From Pseudomonas spelaei (GTDB taxonomy: Bacteria; Pseudomonadota; Gammaproteobacteria; Pseudomonadales; Pseudomonadaceae), in the NCBI RefSeq assembly GCF_009724245.1, contig NZ_WNNK01000008.1:124001-188000 (forward strand): a stretch of 64,000 bases of DNA. Reading direction: 5' to 3'. The notes under the pieces were generated by a model that made no database searches, had not been told where the DNA came from, and saw only the letters and a program-made list of their open reading frames with translations. Of this stretch, positions 36,019 to 44,939 are shown in pieces; position 1 is the first letter of the stretch, and each line of letters opens with the position of its first letter. Position numbers and translations under genes: made by a program.

Positions 36019-37004
36019 GAGGCCTCCCTGTAGGCGACCAAGGCGTGTTCTAGTCGCAGCCAGTCGGCGTCGGTCCCCGGCAGGCCAAAACGCAGGCTGC
36101 TGTCGTGGACAAACAAGCGCAGCAGAATGCCGCGCTGGGCCATGAATTCGTGCAGGTGCTCGGCACGCTCGGTGATCAGCCACTGGAACAAGTCACAGCC
36201 GCCCTGGGGTTGCAGGTCGAAGCGCTGTAACAGCTCGAACAATCGCCGACTGGCCTCTTCACAGCGCAGTCGCTGCCGGACGTGACCGGCACTGTCTCTC
36301 AGGCACACCTGGCCCAGCACCCGCGTCGGCCCGCTGACCGCCCACGGCCCGACCTGTTCGGCCAGCAGCTTGAGCAATTTGCGTTCAGCCAGGACAAAGC
36401 CCAGCCGCACACCGGCCAGACCGAAAAACTTGCCGAACGAGCGCAGCACGATCAAGCCCACTTGATCAGCCTGGCTCGCCAGGCTCAGTTGCGGGGTGTT
36501 GTCCATAAAGGCTTCGTCTACCACCAGCCAGCCGCCGCGCTCGGCAAGTCGTGCGTGCCACTCCAGCAGGCGTGGCGGGGACAAACTCAGGCCAGTGGGG
36601 TTGTTGGGGTTGACCACCACCAGCACGTCGAGGCTGTCGAGGAAGAAGTCGACTTCCTGCTCCAGCACTTCACGCACGATATAGCCGGCGCGGCGCCAGG
36701 CTTCGGCGTGCTCGGCATAACACGGTGACAACACGCCAACCTTGCCCGCACGCCGCAAGCGCGGCAGCAGTTGGATCGCCGCCTGGGAACCGGGCACCGG
36801 CAACACCTGGGTGGCGCCGTAGTATTCGCAGGCCGCCTGTTCCAGGCCATCGTCGGTCTCCGGCAGGCGCGCCCAGGCCCGCAACGGGATCTCCGGGACC
36901 GGCCAGGGCCATGGCGCGAGGCCGCTGGACAGGTCCAGCCAATCAGCCTCGGGAACGCCATATTGCAGGGCTGCCTTGCGCAGCCGGCCGCCATGCTCAA
37001 GCAT
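36015..37004 (-). CDS. cobD: Threonine-phosphate decarboxylase
   Basis: A PLP enzyme of the aminotransferase fold (CobC in the Pseudomonas denitrificans scheme, CobD in enterics) that makes (R)-1-amino-2-propanol phosphate for the corrin side chain. The 329-aa product has [13 protein letters not shown] near residue 23, [13 protein letters not shown] near 150, VVDEAFMD, and the PLP lysine in [18 protein letters not shown] near 210. The ATG at 37004 is preferred over a codon at 37022. It overlaps cbiB by eight bases. Confidence 0.93.
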   Translation of the reverse strand: MLEHGGRLRKAALQYGVPEADWLDLSSGLAPWPWPVPEIPLRAWARLPETDDGLEQAACEYYGATQVLPVPGSQAAIQLLPRLRRAGKVGVLSPCYAEHAEAWRRAGYIVREVLEQEVDFFLDSLDVLVVVNPNNPTGLSLSPPRLLEWHARLAERGGWLVVDEAFMDNTPQLSLASQADQVGLIVLRSFGKFFGLAGVRLGFVLAERKLLKLLAEQVGPWAVSGPTRVLGQVCLRDSAGHVRQRLRCEEASRRLFELLQRFDLQPQGGCDLFQWLITERAEHLHEFMAQRGILLRLFVHDSSLRFGLPGTDADWLRLEHALVAYREAS

Positions 37005-37905
37005 AAAACTCAGCCCCCACACACAGAATCAGCAACCACAGCCACACCCCGCGCTGCACCAGTTGCCAGCCACGGTCGATGGAATCGGCATCCGCAGGCG
37101 GACCTTCGCCCAGTGGTGGACGCTGATGCAGTTCACCGTGATAAATCGCCGCGCCGCCCAACTCGACACCGAGTGCACCGGCACCGGCCGCCATCACTGG
37201 GCCCGCATTGGGGCTGTCCCACGTCGAGCCCTGGGTGCGCCAGCATTTGAGGGCCAGCCGGGTCTTACCCAGCAACGCGTAGGTCAAGGCCACCAACCGC
37301 GCGGGAATATAGTTCAACACATCGTCGATCTTGGCCGCGGCCCAGCCGAAGCGTTCAAAACGTTCGTTGCGATAGCCCCACATGGCGTCGAGGGTATTGC
37401 TCAGGCGATAGAGCACCACACCAGGCACACCGGCGGCGACAAACCAGAACAGCGCGGCGAACACCGCATCGCTGCCGTTCTCCAGCACCGACTCGGTGGC
37501 CGCGCGGGCAACTTCGGTGCGGTCCAGTTCGCTGGTTTGGCGGCTGACCAGATAACTGACACATTTACGTGCCTCTTCAAGGTCGTCACCGCGCAGAGCC
37601 TGGGCAACAGGTGCCACGTGTTCACCAAGGCTGCGCATGCCAAGCGCGCAATACAGTGCGAGGATCTCAATCACCCAACCCACGTAGGGCGCCCACGACA
37701 GGGCCGTAGCCAGCAGGGTCAACGGTATGACCGCAATCACCCACGCGGTGACGCCATGACTGCGCCAGCCACGGCCGGCGGAGTTGAAACGTTGCTCGAC
37801 ACGCCCGGCGAAATTGCCGAACGCCACCAGCGGATGCCAGCGCCTGGGTTCGCCCAGCAGCGCATCTAGCGCCACGGCAGCGACACTCAGCAAGGCCACA
37901 CTCAT
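36997..37905 (-). CDS. cbiB: Adenosylcobinamide-phosphate synthase (CbiB/CobD)
   Basis: An inner-membrane enzyme that attaches aminopropanol (phosphate) to cobyric acid. The 302-aa protein has about five hydrophobic helices and the family marks [21 protein letters not shown] near residue 15, [32 protein letters not shown] near 140, and [38 protein letters not shown] near 185. The start at 37905 overlaps the bluB stop by ATGA. Confidence 0.95.
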   Translation of the reverse strand: MSVALLSVAAVALDALLGEPRRWHPLVAFGNFAGRVEQRFNSAGRGWRSHGVTAWVIAVIPLTLLATALSWAPYVGWVIEILALYCALGMRSLGEHVAPVAQALRGDDLEEARKCVSYLVSRQTSELDRTEVARAATESVLENGSDAVFAALFWFVAAGVPGVVLYRLSNTLDAMWGYRNERFERFGWAAAKIDDVLNYIPARLVALTYALLGKTRLALKCWRTQGSTWDSPNAGPVMAAGAGALGVELGGAAIYHGELHQRPPLGEGPPADADSIDRGWQLVQRGVWLWLLILCVGAEFYA

Positions 37906-38552
37906 TGACTCACTCCCCAATAATTTTCATACAGCATGTCGCTCAATGGCCGCGGTTCGGTCCAGCCTTCGAGCTGCAACATCGGTGCTGGGTAAAACTC
38001 GGTGACCGGCCCGAGACACAACACCGCCAAAGGTTTTGCGCCGGGGGGCAAGCCCAGCAAATCGGCCAGGGCCTGGGGCTCGAATAAAGAAACCCAGCCC
38101 ATACCCAACCCCTCGGCCCGCGACGCGAGCCACAGATTCTGGATCGCGCAGGACAACGACGCCATGTCCATTTCCGGCAGCGTACGGCGACCGAAGATAT
38201 GCCGCTCGCGATCATCCATCAGTGCCGCTACCAGCACCTCGGCGCAATCGTTGATGCCTTCGACCTTGAGCTTCATGAACTGGTCGGAGCGCTCGCCCAG
38301 GGCAACCGCTGTACGCACCCGCTCTTCTTCCACCAACTGCTGGATCTGGCCGCGCAGGTTGCGGTCGCTGATACGGATAAAGCGCCAGGGCTGCATCAGG
38401 CCGACGCTGGGGGCCTGATGCGCGGCGTGCAGCAAGCGTTGCAACAGTTCCGGGGCGACAGTGCCGCCGCTGAAATGGCGCATATCGCGGCGCTCAGCGA
38501 TGGCGCGGTAGACAGCGGCGCGCTCGGTTTCGGGGAAGGCGTTGTGGCTCAT
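37902..38552 (-). CDS. bluB: 5,6-dimethylbenzimidazole synthase BluB
   Basis: BluB is a flavin-destroying nitroreductase-fold enzyme that converts reduced FMN to DMB, the lower ligand of B12. The 216-aa product has the BluB signature [39 protein letters not shown] (about residues 22-60), distinct from ordinary nitroreductases, and [10 protein letters not shown] near 155. Its ATG overlaps the cobB stop (ATGA) and lies 7 bases after a REP element, so its ribosome-binding region is partly REP-derived. It implies oxygen-dependent DMB synthesis. Confidence 0.95.
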   Translation of the reverse strand: MSHNAFPETERAAVYRAIAERRDMRHFSGGTVAPELLQRLLHAAHQAPSVGLMQPWRFIRISDRNLRGQIQQLVEEERVRTAVALGERSDQFMKLKVEGINDCAEVLVAALMDDRERHIFGRRTLPEMDMASLSCAIQNLWLASRAEGLGMGWVSLFEPQALADLLGLPPGAKPLAVLCLGPVTEFYPAPMLQLEGWTEPRPLSDMLYENYWGVSQ

Positions 38553-39958
38553 GGCCTCATCGCGGGCAAGCCCGCTCCCACATTGGACTGGATTGATCCA
38601 TCAATTGGGGACTCACACAAACCAACTGTGGGAGCTGGCTTGCCTGCGATGGCGGCCTCACAGTCAGGCGCAAACAGTGCAGCCACCGCAGTCGGGTTGG
38701 ATGGGAAATAAAAGTGCACATAAGAAGCCGTCATCCGCCCTTGCCGATAAACCGCCTCGGCGCCGCGTCCACCATTGGGGCTCAGGCCCCGGGCGATGGG
38801 CTGCCATTCGGTGCTGGTCAGGGAGTGATGATAGGTGTGGCCACGCAACAGGCCTTCCGGCAACTCGACACTCTGCAAGGCCAGGGCTGCCAGGCGCTTT
38901 TGCATCACGGCATCGCCCTGAAGCAGGCCGACCAGTTCTGCGCGGGTACCGTCCACATCGGTCAACGAGTCCAGCAGATAGAGCATGCCGCCGCATTCGG
39001 CCAGCAACGGTTTGCCAGCTGCGTGATGGGCACGGATCGCACTCAACATCGTGGTGTTTTCCGACAACGCCTGATGATGCAGTTCTGGGTAGCCGCCGGG
39101 CAGGTACAAACTGTCGGCCTCGGGCAGTTCACGATCATGGATTGGCGAGAAGAAGCGCAACTCGGCCCCCATCGCCCGCAACAGATCGAGACTGGCACCG
39201 TAGGTAAAGGCAAACGCTTCATCACGGGCCACGGCAATGCGCACACCGGCCAGCAACGGTTCGGCCTCGATTCGCTCGGGCGCGGCGAACTCCACCGGTG
39301 GTGGCAGCGCTACCTCGCAACTGCCACCCAACGCTTGGGCGGCAGCGTCGAGGCGCACGTCCAGGTCATTCAACTCGCTGGCTTGCACCAGGCCAAGGTG
39401 GCGGCTGGGCAATTCAATCCCCGTCTCACGGGACAACGCGCCATACCAGCGCAAGCCTTCGGTGAGGCTGCCCTCCAGCAACTGCGCATGGCGCAACGTA
39501 CCGACGCGGTTGGCCAGTACACCGGCAAACGGCAAGTCCGGCTGGTAACGCGCCAGCCCCAGCGCCAGGGCACCAAAGGTCTGGGCCATGGCCGTGCCAT
39601 CGATCACTGCCAGTACCGGCACACCAAAGTGCCGCGCCAGGTCGGCGCTGGAAGGCGTGCCGTCGAACAGGCCCATGACGCCTTCAATCAAAATCAGGTC
39701 GGCCTCCCCCGCCGCTTCCCACAGCAAACGGCGACTTTCCTGCTCACCGACCATCCACATGTCCAATTGATAGACCGGCGCACCACTGGCGCGCTCGTGG
39801 ATCATCGGGTCGAGAAAGTCCGGGCCACATTTGAACACCCGTACCTTGCGCCCAAGGTTGCGGTGCAAGCGGGCCAATGCGGCGGTGACGGTGGTTTTGC
39901 CCTGGCCTGACGCTGGTGCGGCGATCAGGACAGCAGGGCAATGACGGGGCTGATTCAA
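38549..39958 (-). CDS. cobB: Cobyrinic acid a,c-diamide synthase with REP-encoded C-terminal tail
   Basis: CobB amidates the a and c carboxyls of (hydrogeno)byrinic or cobyrinic acid with glutamine. The 469-aa product has the P-loop APASGQGKTTVTAALARL at the N-terminus and the glutaminase Cys in LLAECGGMLYL near residue 330. The expected C-terminus, SYVHFYFPSNPTAVAALFAP, ends near residue 430. About 37 more residues follow, and they are the translation of an inverted REP pair: IAGKPAPT and NVGAGLPAM are the two elements. The start overlaps the cobO stop by ATGA. The extension should be dispensable, but this is untested. Confidence 0.95.
   Translation of the reverse strand: MNQPRHCPAVLIAAPASGQGKTTVTAALARLHRNLGRKVRVFKCGPDFLDPMIHERASGAPVYQLDMWMVGEQESRRLLWEAAGEADLILIEGVMGLFDGTPSSADLARHFGVPVLAVIDGTAMAQTFGALALGLARYQPDLPFAGVLANRVGTLRHAQLLEGSLTEGLRWYGALSRETGIELPSRHLGLVQASELNDLDVRLDAAAQALGGSCEVALPPPVEFAAPERIEAEPLLAGVRIAVARDEAFAFTYGASLDLLRAMGAELRFFSPIHDRELPEADSLYLPGGYPELHHQALSENTTMLSAIRAHHAAGKPLLAECGGMLYLLDSLTDVDGTRAELVGLLQGDAVMQKRLAALALQSVELPEGLLRGHTYHHSLTSTEWQPIARGLSPNGGRGAEAVYRQGRMTASYVHFYFPSNPTAVAALFAPDCEAAIAGKPAPTVGLCESPIDGSIQSNVGAGLPAMRP
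38559..38650. repeat. REP pair in outward orientation, inside cobB
   Basis: A family B-like element (GCGGGCAAGCCCGCTCCCAC) and a family A element (GGGAGCTGGCTTGCCTGCGA) lie about 45 bases apart. Their order is the reverse of the other pairs in this window: the GCGAT ends face outward. Both are within the reading frame of cobB. Confidence 0.88.
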
Positions 39959-40566
39959 AGTTCGATGCCTTTTTGTGCCTTGATCCCGGCCTGAAACGCG
40001 TGCTTGAGCATGCCCATTTCGGTGACGGTGTCGGCCATTTCGATCAGCTCAGGCTTGGCACCGCGGCCGGTGACCACTACATGCTGCATCGGCGGGCGGG
40101 CCTGCAAGTCGCCAAGAACCTGGTCCAGGTCGAGATAACCGTGCTTGAGGGCGATGTTCAACTCATCCAGCACCACCAGGCCAATGGATGGATCCTGGAG
40201 CATTGCCCGGGACACTGCCCAGGCGGCCTCGGCGGCGGCGATGTCGCGCTGGCGGTCCTGGGTTTCCCAGGTAAAGCCCTCGCCCATCACATGGAAACGC
40301 ACTTGCTCGGGAAAGCGGCGAAAGAACAACTCTTCGCCCGTGCTGGTGCGGCCCTTGATGAACTGCACCACGCCGCACTGCATGCCGTGGCCCATGGCCC
40401 GGGAGAGCATGCCAAAGGCCGAGCTGCTCTTGCCTTTGCCGTTGCCGGTCAGCACCAGCAGCAATCCGCATTCGTTCGGTGAATTGGCAATACGTTCGTC
40501 GATCACCGCTTTTTTGCGCAGCATACGCGCCAGGTGGCGTTCGTCACGATCAGGGGAATCAGTCAT
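39955..40566 (-). CDS. cobO: Cob(I)yrinic acid a,c-diamide adenosyltransferase
   Basis: CobO (BtuR/CobA type) transfers the 5'-deoxyadenosyl group from ATP to cobalt(I) corrinoids. From the ATG at 40566 the product is 203 aa. It has the P-loop LTGNGKGKSSSAFGMLSRAMGHG near residue 40 and VVLDELNIALKHGYLDLDQVLGDL near 125. It is the first gene after the B12 riboswitch; the longer frame to 40767 runs through the riboswitch and is not coding. Confidence 0.96.
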   Translation of the reverse strand: MTDSPDRDERHLARMLRKKAVIDERIANSPNECGLLLVLTGNGKGKSSSAFGMLSRAMGHGMQCGVVQFIKGRTSTGEELFFRRFPEQVRFHVMGEGFTWETQDRQRDIAAAEAAWAVSRAMLQDPSIGLVVLDELNIALKHGYLDLDQVLGDLQARPPMQHVVVTGRGAKPELIEMADTVTEMGMLKHAFQAGIKAQKGIEL

Positions 40567-40654
40567 GGCAGCTCTCCGTTGGGGCTGGACAAAAACGGCG
40601 GGCAGGAAAAGAAAAACAGACAGCCAAGCATCGCCCACCGTGATGCTGTTGGAT

Positions 40655-40878
40655 GAATCAGGCCGGTCTCCGGGCTCATGAGCGACACTCTCTTCAAGCG
40701 CATGTCGGCGGTGCGCCTTCCCATATCGCGGAGCGATACAGTGGCTGAAAGCACCGTTTTGACTCATTTACCGTTGCGGGGGCAGCGCCGGGATCGCGGC
40801 CTCACTGTTGAAAAGTGCGCTCACTCACCGGCTTCCCTGTTTCACTCTGTCGACGCGTACGCCACAGAGCACCTGAAA
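40655..40878 (-). ncRNA. Cobalamin (B12) riboswitch
   Basis: Read on the minus strand, the conserved blocks appear in order: GGTGCTCTGTGGCG, then GGGAAGCCGGTGAG (about 40825-40838), GCTGCCCCCGCAACGGTAA (40768-40786), CCACTG with GGGAAGGCG, and the B12 box AGCCCGGAGACCGGCC (40661-40676). It ends about 90 bases before cobO. Adenosylcobalamin binding should switch off the cob operon. Confidence 0.96.
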
Positions 40879-40888
40879 CAAGCCGCGA

Positions 40889-40917
40889 AGGTTAGTGGGT
40901 TGGGGGTGGAGCGTCAA
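40889..40917 (-). promoter_or_regulatory. Promoter of the B12-riboswitch transcript
   Basis: On the minus strand TTGACG (40912-40917) and TAACCT (40889-40894) are separated by exactly 17 bases. They lie just before the first conserved block of the riboswitch. Confidence 0.65.
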
Positions 40918-40990
40918 TTAAAGCCGCCGACAGGCTTGAACCATCGGCCCGCTAAACTCCTCTATCACTACAGGTATTAAGGAGAAAACC

Positions 40991-42304
40991 ATGCACAAGA
41001 CCCGACTCGCCTTACTCATCATGGTCGCAGGCAGCCTCGCCGCCTGTGGTGAAAGCTCTAGCCTGCAAGTCTCCGATGGCACCGGGCCCTCACCCAAACT
41101 GCCGGAACCCAACAAGACCCTGATTCCCACCGTGAACATCGCCCCGGCGATCGGCTGGCCTGAAGGCGTCAAGCCCACTGCGGCCGCCGGCACCCAGGTT
41201 GCAGCGTTTGCCGAAGGTCTGGATCACCCACGCTGGTTGTACGTACTGCCCAACGGAGACGTACTGGTCGCCGAAACCAACGCGCCACCCAAGCCGGATG
41301 ACGCCAAGGGCATTCGTGGCTGGGTCATGGGGAAAGTCATGGGGCGCGCCGGTGCCGGGGTGCCCAGTCCGAACCGCATCACCCTGCTGCGGGACGCTGA
41401 CCACGACGGTGTCGCCGAAACGCGCACGGTATTCCTGGAAAACCTCAACTCGCCGTTTGGCATGACACTGGTGGGCAACGACCTGTATGTCGCCGATTCA
41501 GATGCGTTGCTGCGTTTCCCCTATCAGCCAGGCGAGACAGTCATCAAGGAGGCAGGCACCAAAGTCGTCGATTTACCCGGCGGCCCGCTGAACCATCACT
41601 GGACCAAAAACGTGGTGGCCAGCAAGGACGGCAATAAGCTGTACGTCAGCGTCGGCTCCAACAGCAACGTTGCAGAGAACGGCCTGGAAGCGGAACAGGG
41701 CCGAGCCGCCATCTGGGAAGTGGACCGCGCCACCGGCCAGCACCGAATCTTTGCCTCAGGCCTGCGCAACCCCAACGGTATGGCGTGGGAACCCCAAAGC
41801 GGCAAGCTGTGGACGGCGGTCAACGAGCGCGATGAAATCGGCAGCGATCTTGTGCCGGACTACATCACCTCGGTCAAGGACGGCGCGTTCTACGGCTGGC
41901 CATTCAGCTACTACGGGCAGCACGTTGATGTGCGCGTAACGCCGCAGAATCCTGAACTGGTGGCCAAAGCCATCGCTCCGGACTATGCCGTCGGGCCGCA
42001 CACGGCCTCACTGGGACTGACCTTCGCCGAAGGCAACACGCTGCCCGCGCAGTTCAGCAACGGCGCGTTTATCGGCCAGCACGGCTCGTGGAACCGCAAG
42101 CCCCACAGTGGTTACAAGGTGATCTTTGTGCCGTTTGAGGCTGGCCAGCCGAAAGGGATGCCGGTGGATGTGCTGACCAATTTCCTCAACAGCGACGAAA
42201 AAGCCATGGGCCGGCCGGTGGGCGTGGTGATCGATAAACAAGGGGATTTACTGGTGGCCGATGATGTAGGGAACAAGGTGTGGCGGGTATCGGCGGCTAA
42301 ATAA
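40991..42304 (+). CDS. Sorbosone/glucose dehydrogenase-like beta-propeller lipoprotein
   Basis: A 437-aa exported protein with a lipoprotein signal (lipobox LAAC, Cys about residue 19). A six-bladed propeller related to PQQ-dependent soluble glucose and L-sorbosone dehydrogenases follows. Typical segments are [25 protein letters not shown] near residue 75, [11 protein letters not shown] near 220, [17 protein letters not shown] near 250, and [20 protein letters not shown] near 360. The ATG follows AAGGAG. Enzymatic activity and substrate are not established for this subgroup. It stands alone, divergent from the cob operon. Confidence 0.88.
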   Translation: MHKTRLALLIMVAGSLAACGESSSLQVSDGTGPSPKLPEPNKTLIPTVNIAPAIGWPEGVKPTAAAGTQVAAFAEGLDHPRWLYVLPNGDVLVAETNAPPKPDDAKGIRGWVMGKVMGRAGAGVPSPNRITLLRDADHDGVAETRTVFLENLNSPFGMTLVGNDLYVADSDALLRFPYQPGETVIKEAGTKVVDLPGGPLNHHWTKNVVASKDGNKLYVSVGSNSNVAENGLEAEQGRAAIWEVDRATGQHRIFASGLRNPNGMAWEPQSGKLWTAVNERDEIGSDLVPDYITSVKDGAFYGWPFSYYGQHVDVRVTPQNPELVAKAIAPDYAVGPHTASLGLTFAEGNTLPAQFSNGAFIGQHGSWNRKPHSGYKVIFVPFEAGQPKGMPVDVLTNFLNSDEKAMGRPVGVVIDKQGDLLVADDVGNKVWRVSAAK

Positions 42305-42341
42305 CCGAAGTCGAGAACACCCCATAACAACGGTGGCTTTG

Positions 42342-42428
42342 TGTGGGAGCTGGCTTGCCTGCGATGCAGGCGCCTCGATGTATCAGTTACACCGAGGTGA
42401 TGCTTTCGCGAGCAAGCCCGCTCCCACA
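42342..42428. repeat. Hybrid REP pair (families A and B)
   Basis: The left element is family A (GGGAGCTGGCTTGCCTGCGA). The right, inverted element is family B (CGCGAGCAAGCCCGCTCCCA). They flank about 40 bases between two convergent genes. Confidence 0.88.
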
Positions 42429-42461
42429 CAAGCCCGCGTCCACATTTTGATTAGCGCAGTT

Positions 42462-43001
42462 CTAGGGATTGCGCGCCAGACGCTCAGGCTGCAATACGCG
42501 CTTGGCACTCAGGTAGGCGTTCTGCCAATAAGCCTTGGACAGCGTGTCCAGCTTCACCGTACCGCCGGTTTGCGGTGCATGCACAAAGCGCCCTTCGCCC
42601 ACGTAGATCCCGGCGTGACTGACTCGCGAGCCACCACCGGTGGCGAAGAAGATCAAGTCGCCAGTCTGCAAGGCGTCTTCGCTCACATCCTGGGCGCGCA
42701 TCACAATCAGCTCGCGCGTGGTACGCGGCAGCGAGATGCCAGCGGCGTCACGGTAGACAAAGCCAATCAAGCCACTGCAATCAAAGCCCGAATCCGGCGT
42801 ATTGCCGCCCCAGCGATAAGGCGTACCAACCAGGCCCAGCGCACGAAAAAGCACGTCTTCAGCAGCAGGCGAAAAGGTTTGGCTGGAATAGTTGAACACC
42901 GGCTTGGGCTTGACGGCCACAGGCGCAGGTGGAGGGCGACTTGCGCAGGCGCTGAGCAGCGCGGCGCAAACGAGAAGAATTAGGCGGGCCGAGGTCGACA
43001 T
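42462..43001 (-). CDS. NlpC/P60-family lipoprotein (C40 endopeptidase)
   Basis: A 179-aa predicted murein peptidase. It has a lipoprotein signal (lipobox LLSAC, Cys about residue 19), a Pro-rich linker and an NlpC/P60 domain (about 60-175). Catalytic residues are visible: Cys in DSGFDCSGLIGFVY, His in RVSHAGIYVGEGRFVHAP and the third polar residue after it. It resembles Spr/MepS, which cuts D-Ala-mDAP crosslinks. It follows a paralogue on the same strand by about 140 bases. Confidence 0.93.
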   Translation of the reverse strand: MSTSARLILLVCAALLSACASRPPPAPVAVKPKPVFNYSSQTFSPAAEDVLFRALGLVGTPYRWGGNTPDSGFDCSGLIGFVYRDAAGISLPRTTRELIVMRAQDVSEDALQTGDLIFFATGGGSRVSHAGIYVGEGRFVHAPQTGGTVKLDTLSKAYWQNAYLSAKRVLQPERLARNP

Positions 43002-43145
43002 GGGCAGAACAATCCTGATCTGGATGCGGCTTTCGCTGCCGAACGCTGGAAACCAGATCGCGCAAGCAGAGCTCGCGCGATCAGTTCACAACAATGTCCA
43101 GAGATTCTAGCTCTTACACGTCAAACTTCAAGTATCACTTTAACT

Positions 43146-43790
43146 TTACTTGCGAGCGGTAACGCTAGTAGGGGCCATGGCCAAGGCGCGCTTGGCTTCA
43201 ATGAAGGTCTTGCTCCAGTAGCTGTCGCCCAGCTTGTCGACCCGCACACCACCGCTGCGGCGGCTGCTGGAGTGGATAAACTGGTCATCACCGAGGTAGA
43301 TACCGGCGTGGCTGACACGGCCACGGCCATTGGTACTAAAGAAAAGCAGATCACCGGGCTTGAGGTTGTTTCGTGCGACCAACGGTGCATCCACGTTGAT
43401 CATTTCGCGCGTGGAACGCGGCAAATTCATGCCAGCTTCTTCACGAAACAGGTAACCGATGAAGCCGCTGCAGTCGAAACCGGCTTCAGAGGTACCGCCA
43501 AAACGGTAACGGGTACCGATCAGGGACATGCCGCGTTCGAGGATGCTGTCGGCCAGAACTGGAAGCTGGTAAGGCTTGCTGCCGGCGAAGTCGGCCAGTT
43601 CTTTTTCAGTTGCGACTTCTTCTGAATAAACAGCTTCCTGGTAAACAGTGGAAGACTGCGCAGCGACGAATCTCTGTTGATTCTGTTGTTGAGTTTTTTG
43701 CTGCTCAGCCACTTGTTGAGGGTGGGTGGCGCAACCAAACAACAGGGTAACGAGTGCGAGAGGCACGAGGGGTGCGAAGCGATTTAGCAT
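43146..43790 (-). CDS. NlpC/P60-family lipoprotein (C40 endopeptidase), paralogue
   Basis: A 214-aa relative of the neighbouring gene with the same plan: lipobox LLFGC, a Gln-rich linker (QQVAEQQKTQQQNQQ), then the NlpC/P60 domain (about 90-200) with EAGFDCSGFIGYLFREEAG and RVSHAGIYLGDDQFIHSSS. The GTG at 43796 is possible, but the ATG at 43790 gives a better signal peptide. The two adjacent copies likely arose by tandem duplication and may differ in regulation or crosslink preference. Confidence 0.93.
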   Translation of the reverse strand: MLNRFAPLVPLALVTLLFGCATHPQQVAEQQKTQQQNQQRFVAAQSSTVYQEAVYSEEVATEKELADFAGSKPYQLPVLADSILERGMSLIGTRYRFGGTSEAGFDCSGFIGYLFREEAGMNLPRSTREMINVDAPLVARNNLKPGDLLFFSTNGRGRVSHAGIYLGDDQFIHSSSRRSGGVRVDKLGDSYWSKTFIEAKRALAMAPTSVTARK

Positions 43791-44004
43791 GGGCACGACC
43801 GTGGCTGAATGTGTAAAGAAGCCGAGACTATGCCTTCTATCACATCGATTTGCAAATTCAATCGTGACCTATGTGACTTCTTGTTTGGGCCATGACATCT
43901 AAGCCCTTAAACCCCATTTAGACCCTTTTGCGTGGCCAAACCGGCCAAAACGCAGGTTTTCTGGCGCCTGAAATTTGCCGAACCCCACGATTTTAAAGGC
44001 CTGG

Positions 44005-44709
44005 CTACCAGCCGAGGGTTTCCTTGAGGAAGGGAATGGTCAGCTTGCGCTGAGCCTGCAAGGAGGCCTGATCGAGCCGTTCGAGCAATTCGAACAACGC
44101 GCTCATGCTGCGTGTGCCACGGGTGAGGATAAAGTGCCCGACTTCGTCGGTCAGGTGCAGGCCGCGACGCGAGGCACGCAGTTGCAAGGCACGCAGCTTG
44201 TCTTCGTCCGAGAGTGGGCGCATCTGGAAAATCAGCGCCAGGGTCAAGCGGGATTTGAGGTCCGCCAGTTTCACCGGCAGTTCCCTGGGTGACGTGGACG
44301 CGGCAATCAGCAAACGCCGGCCGCTGTCACGCAATCGGTTGAACAGATGGAACAGCGCCTCTTCCCAATCCGCCCGCCCTGCTACCGCCTGCAAATCATC
44401 CAGACACACCAGTTCGTATTGCTCAAGGTTATCGAGGATCCCGATACCACGGTCCAGCAGCTCGGCCAACGGCAGATAAACCGCCGGCTCACCCAACTGC
44501 TCGAAACGCAGGCAAGCGGCCTGCAGCAAATGGGTACGCCCCACGCCGTCCTTGCCCCATAGATAGATCAGACTTTCGGTCCACCCGGCGTCGGCTTCGC
44601 ATAGCCGCTCGACATAGCCGAGTGCAGCGGCATTGGCGCCTGGGTAGTAATTGATAAAGGTAGCGTCGTCACGCAGACGCACACCTAGGGGCAGCTGAAT
44701 CGGTTTCAT
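44005..44709 (-). CDS. hda: DnaA regulatory inactivator Hda
   Basis: Hda binds the DNA-loaded beta clamp and stimulates ATP hydrolysis by DnaA, preventing re-initiation. The 234-aa AAA+ protein starts with the clamp-binding motif MKPIQLPLGV. A Walker A-like LWGKDGVGRTHLLQAA near residue 50 and Walker B LVCLDDLQAV near 100 follow; Walker A is degenerate in the manner of the family. The sensor/arginine region RDSGRRLLIAAST follows. It lies downstream of an AI-2E-type gene on the same strand, as in other pseudomonads. Confidence 0.95.
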   Translation of the reverse strand: MKPIQLPLGVRLRDDATFINYYPGANAAALGYVERLCEADAGWTESLIYLWGKDGVGRTHLLQAACLRFEQLGEPAVYLPLAELLDRGIGILDNLEQYELVCLDDLQAVAGRADWEEALFHLFNRLRDSGRRLLIAASTSPRELPVKLADLKSRLTLALIFQMRPLSDEDKLRALQLRASRRGLHLTDEVGHFILTRGTRSMSALFELLERLDQASLQAQRKLTIPFLKETLGW

Positions 44710-44891
44710 GCTGACTGAACAGTTCCCATCGAACCGTTAGGGGCCTCTGTGTAAAGTTTGCAAAGTTTATACCCGTGACGCCGGGCGCACAATGCAGCAG
44801 ACCACAAGCAAAATCAAAGGTTTGCGTTAACTCGTTGGATTTCGTGGAGATTGTTTGACGCAATGGCCAAATGCCCAGGGTCCATCAACAA

Positions 44892-44916
44892 CAAACCCGG
44901 CGCCAGGCCGGGTTTG
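44892..44916 (-). terminator. Candidate terminator after the AI-2E-type gene
   Basis: On the minus strand AAACCCGGC and GCCGGGTTT form a 9-bp stem with a short loop, followed by GTTGTTG. It lies 25 bases after the stop at 44940. Confidence 0.65.
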
Positions 44917-44939
44917 AAAGTGGGAAGCAAGCCCTGGAT

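Noticed and set aside
40567..40767. N-terminal extension of CobO
   Set aside because: The open frame overlaps the B12 riboswitch, whose conserved blocks explain this sequence.
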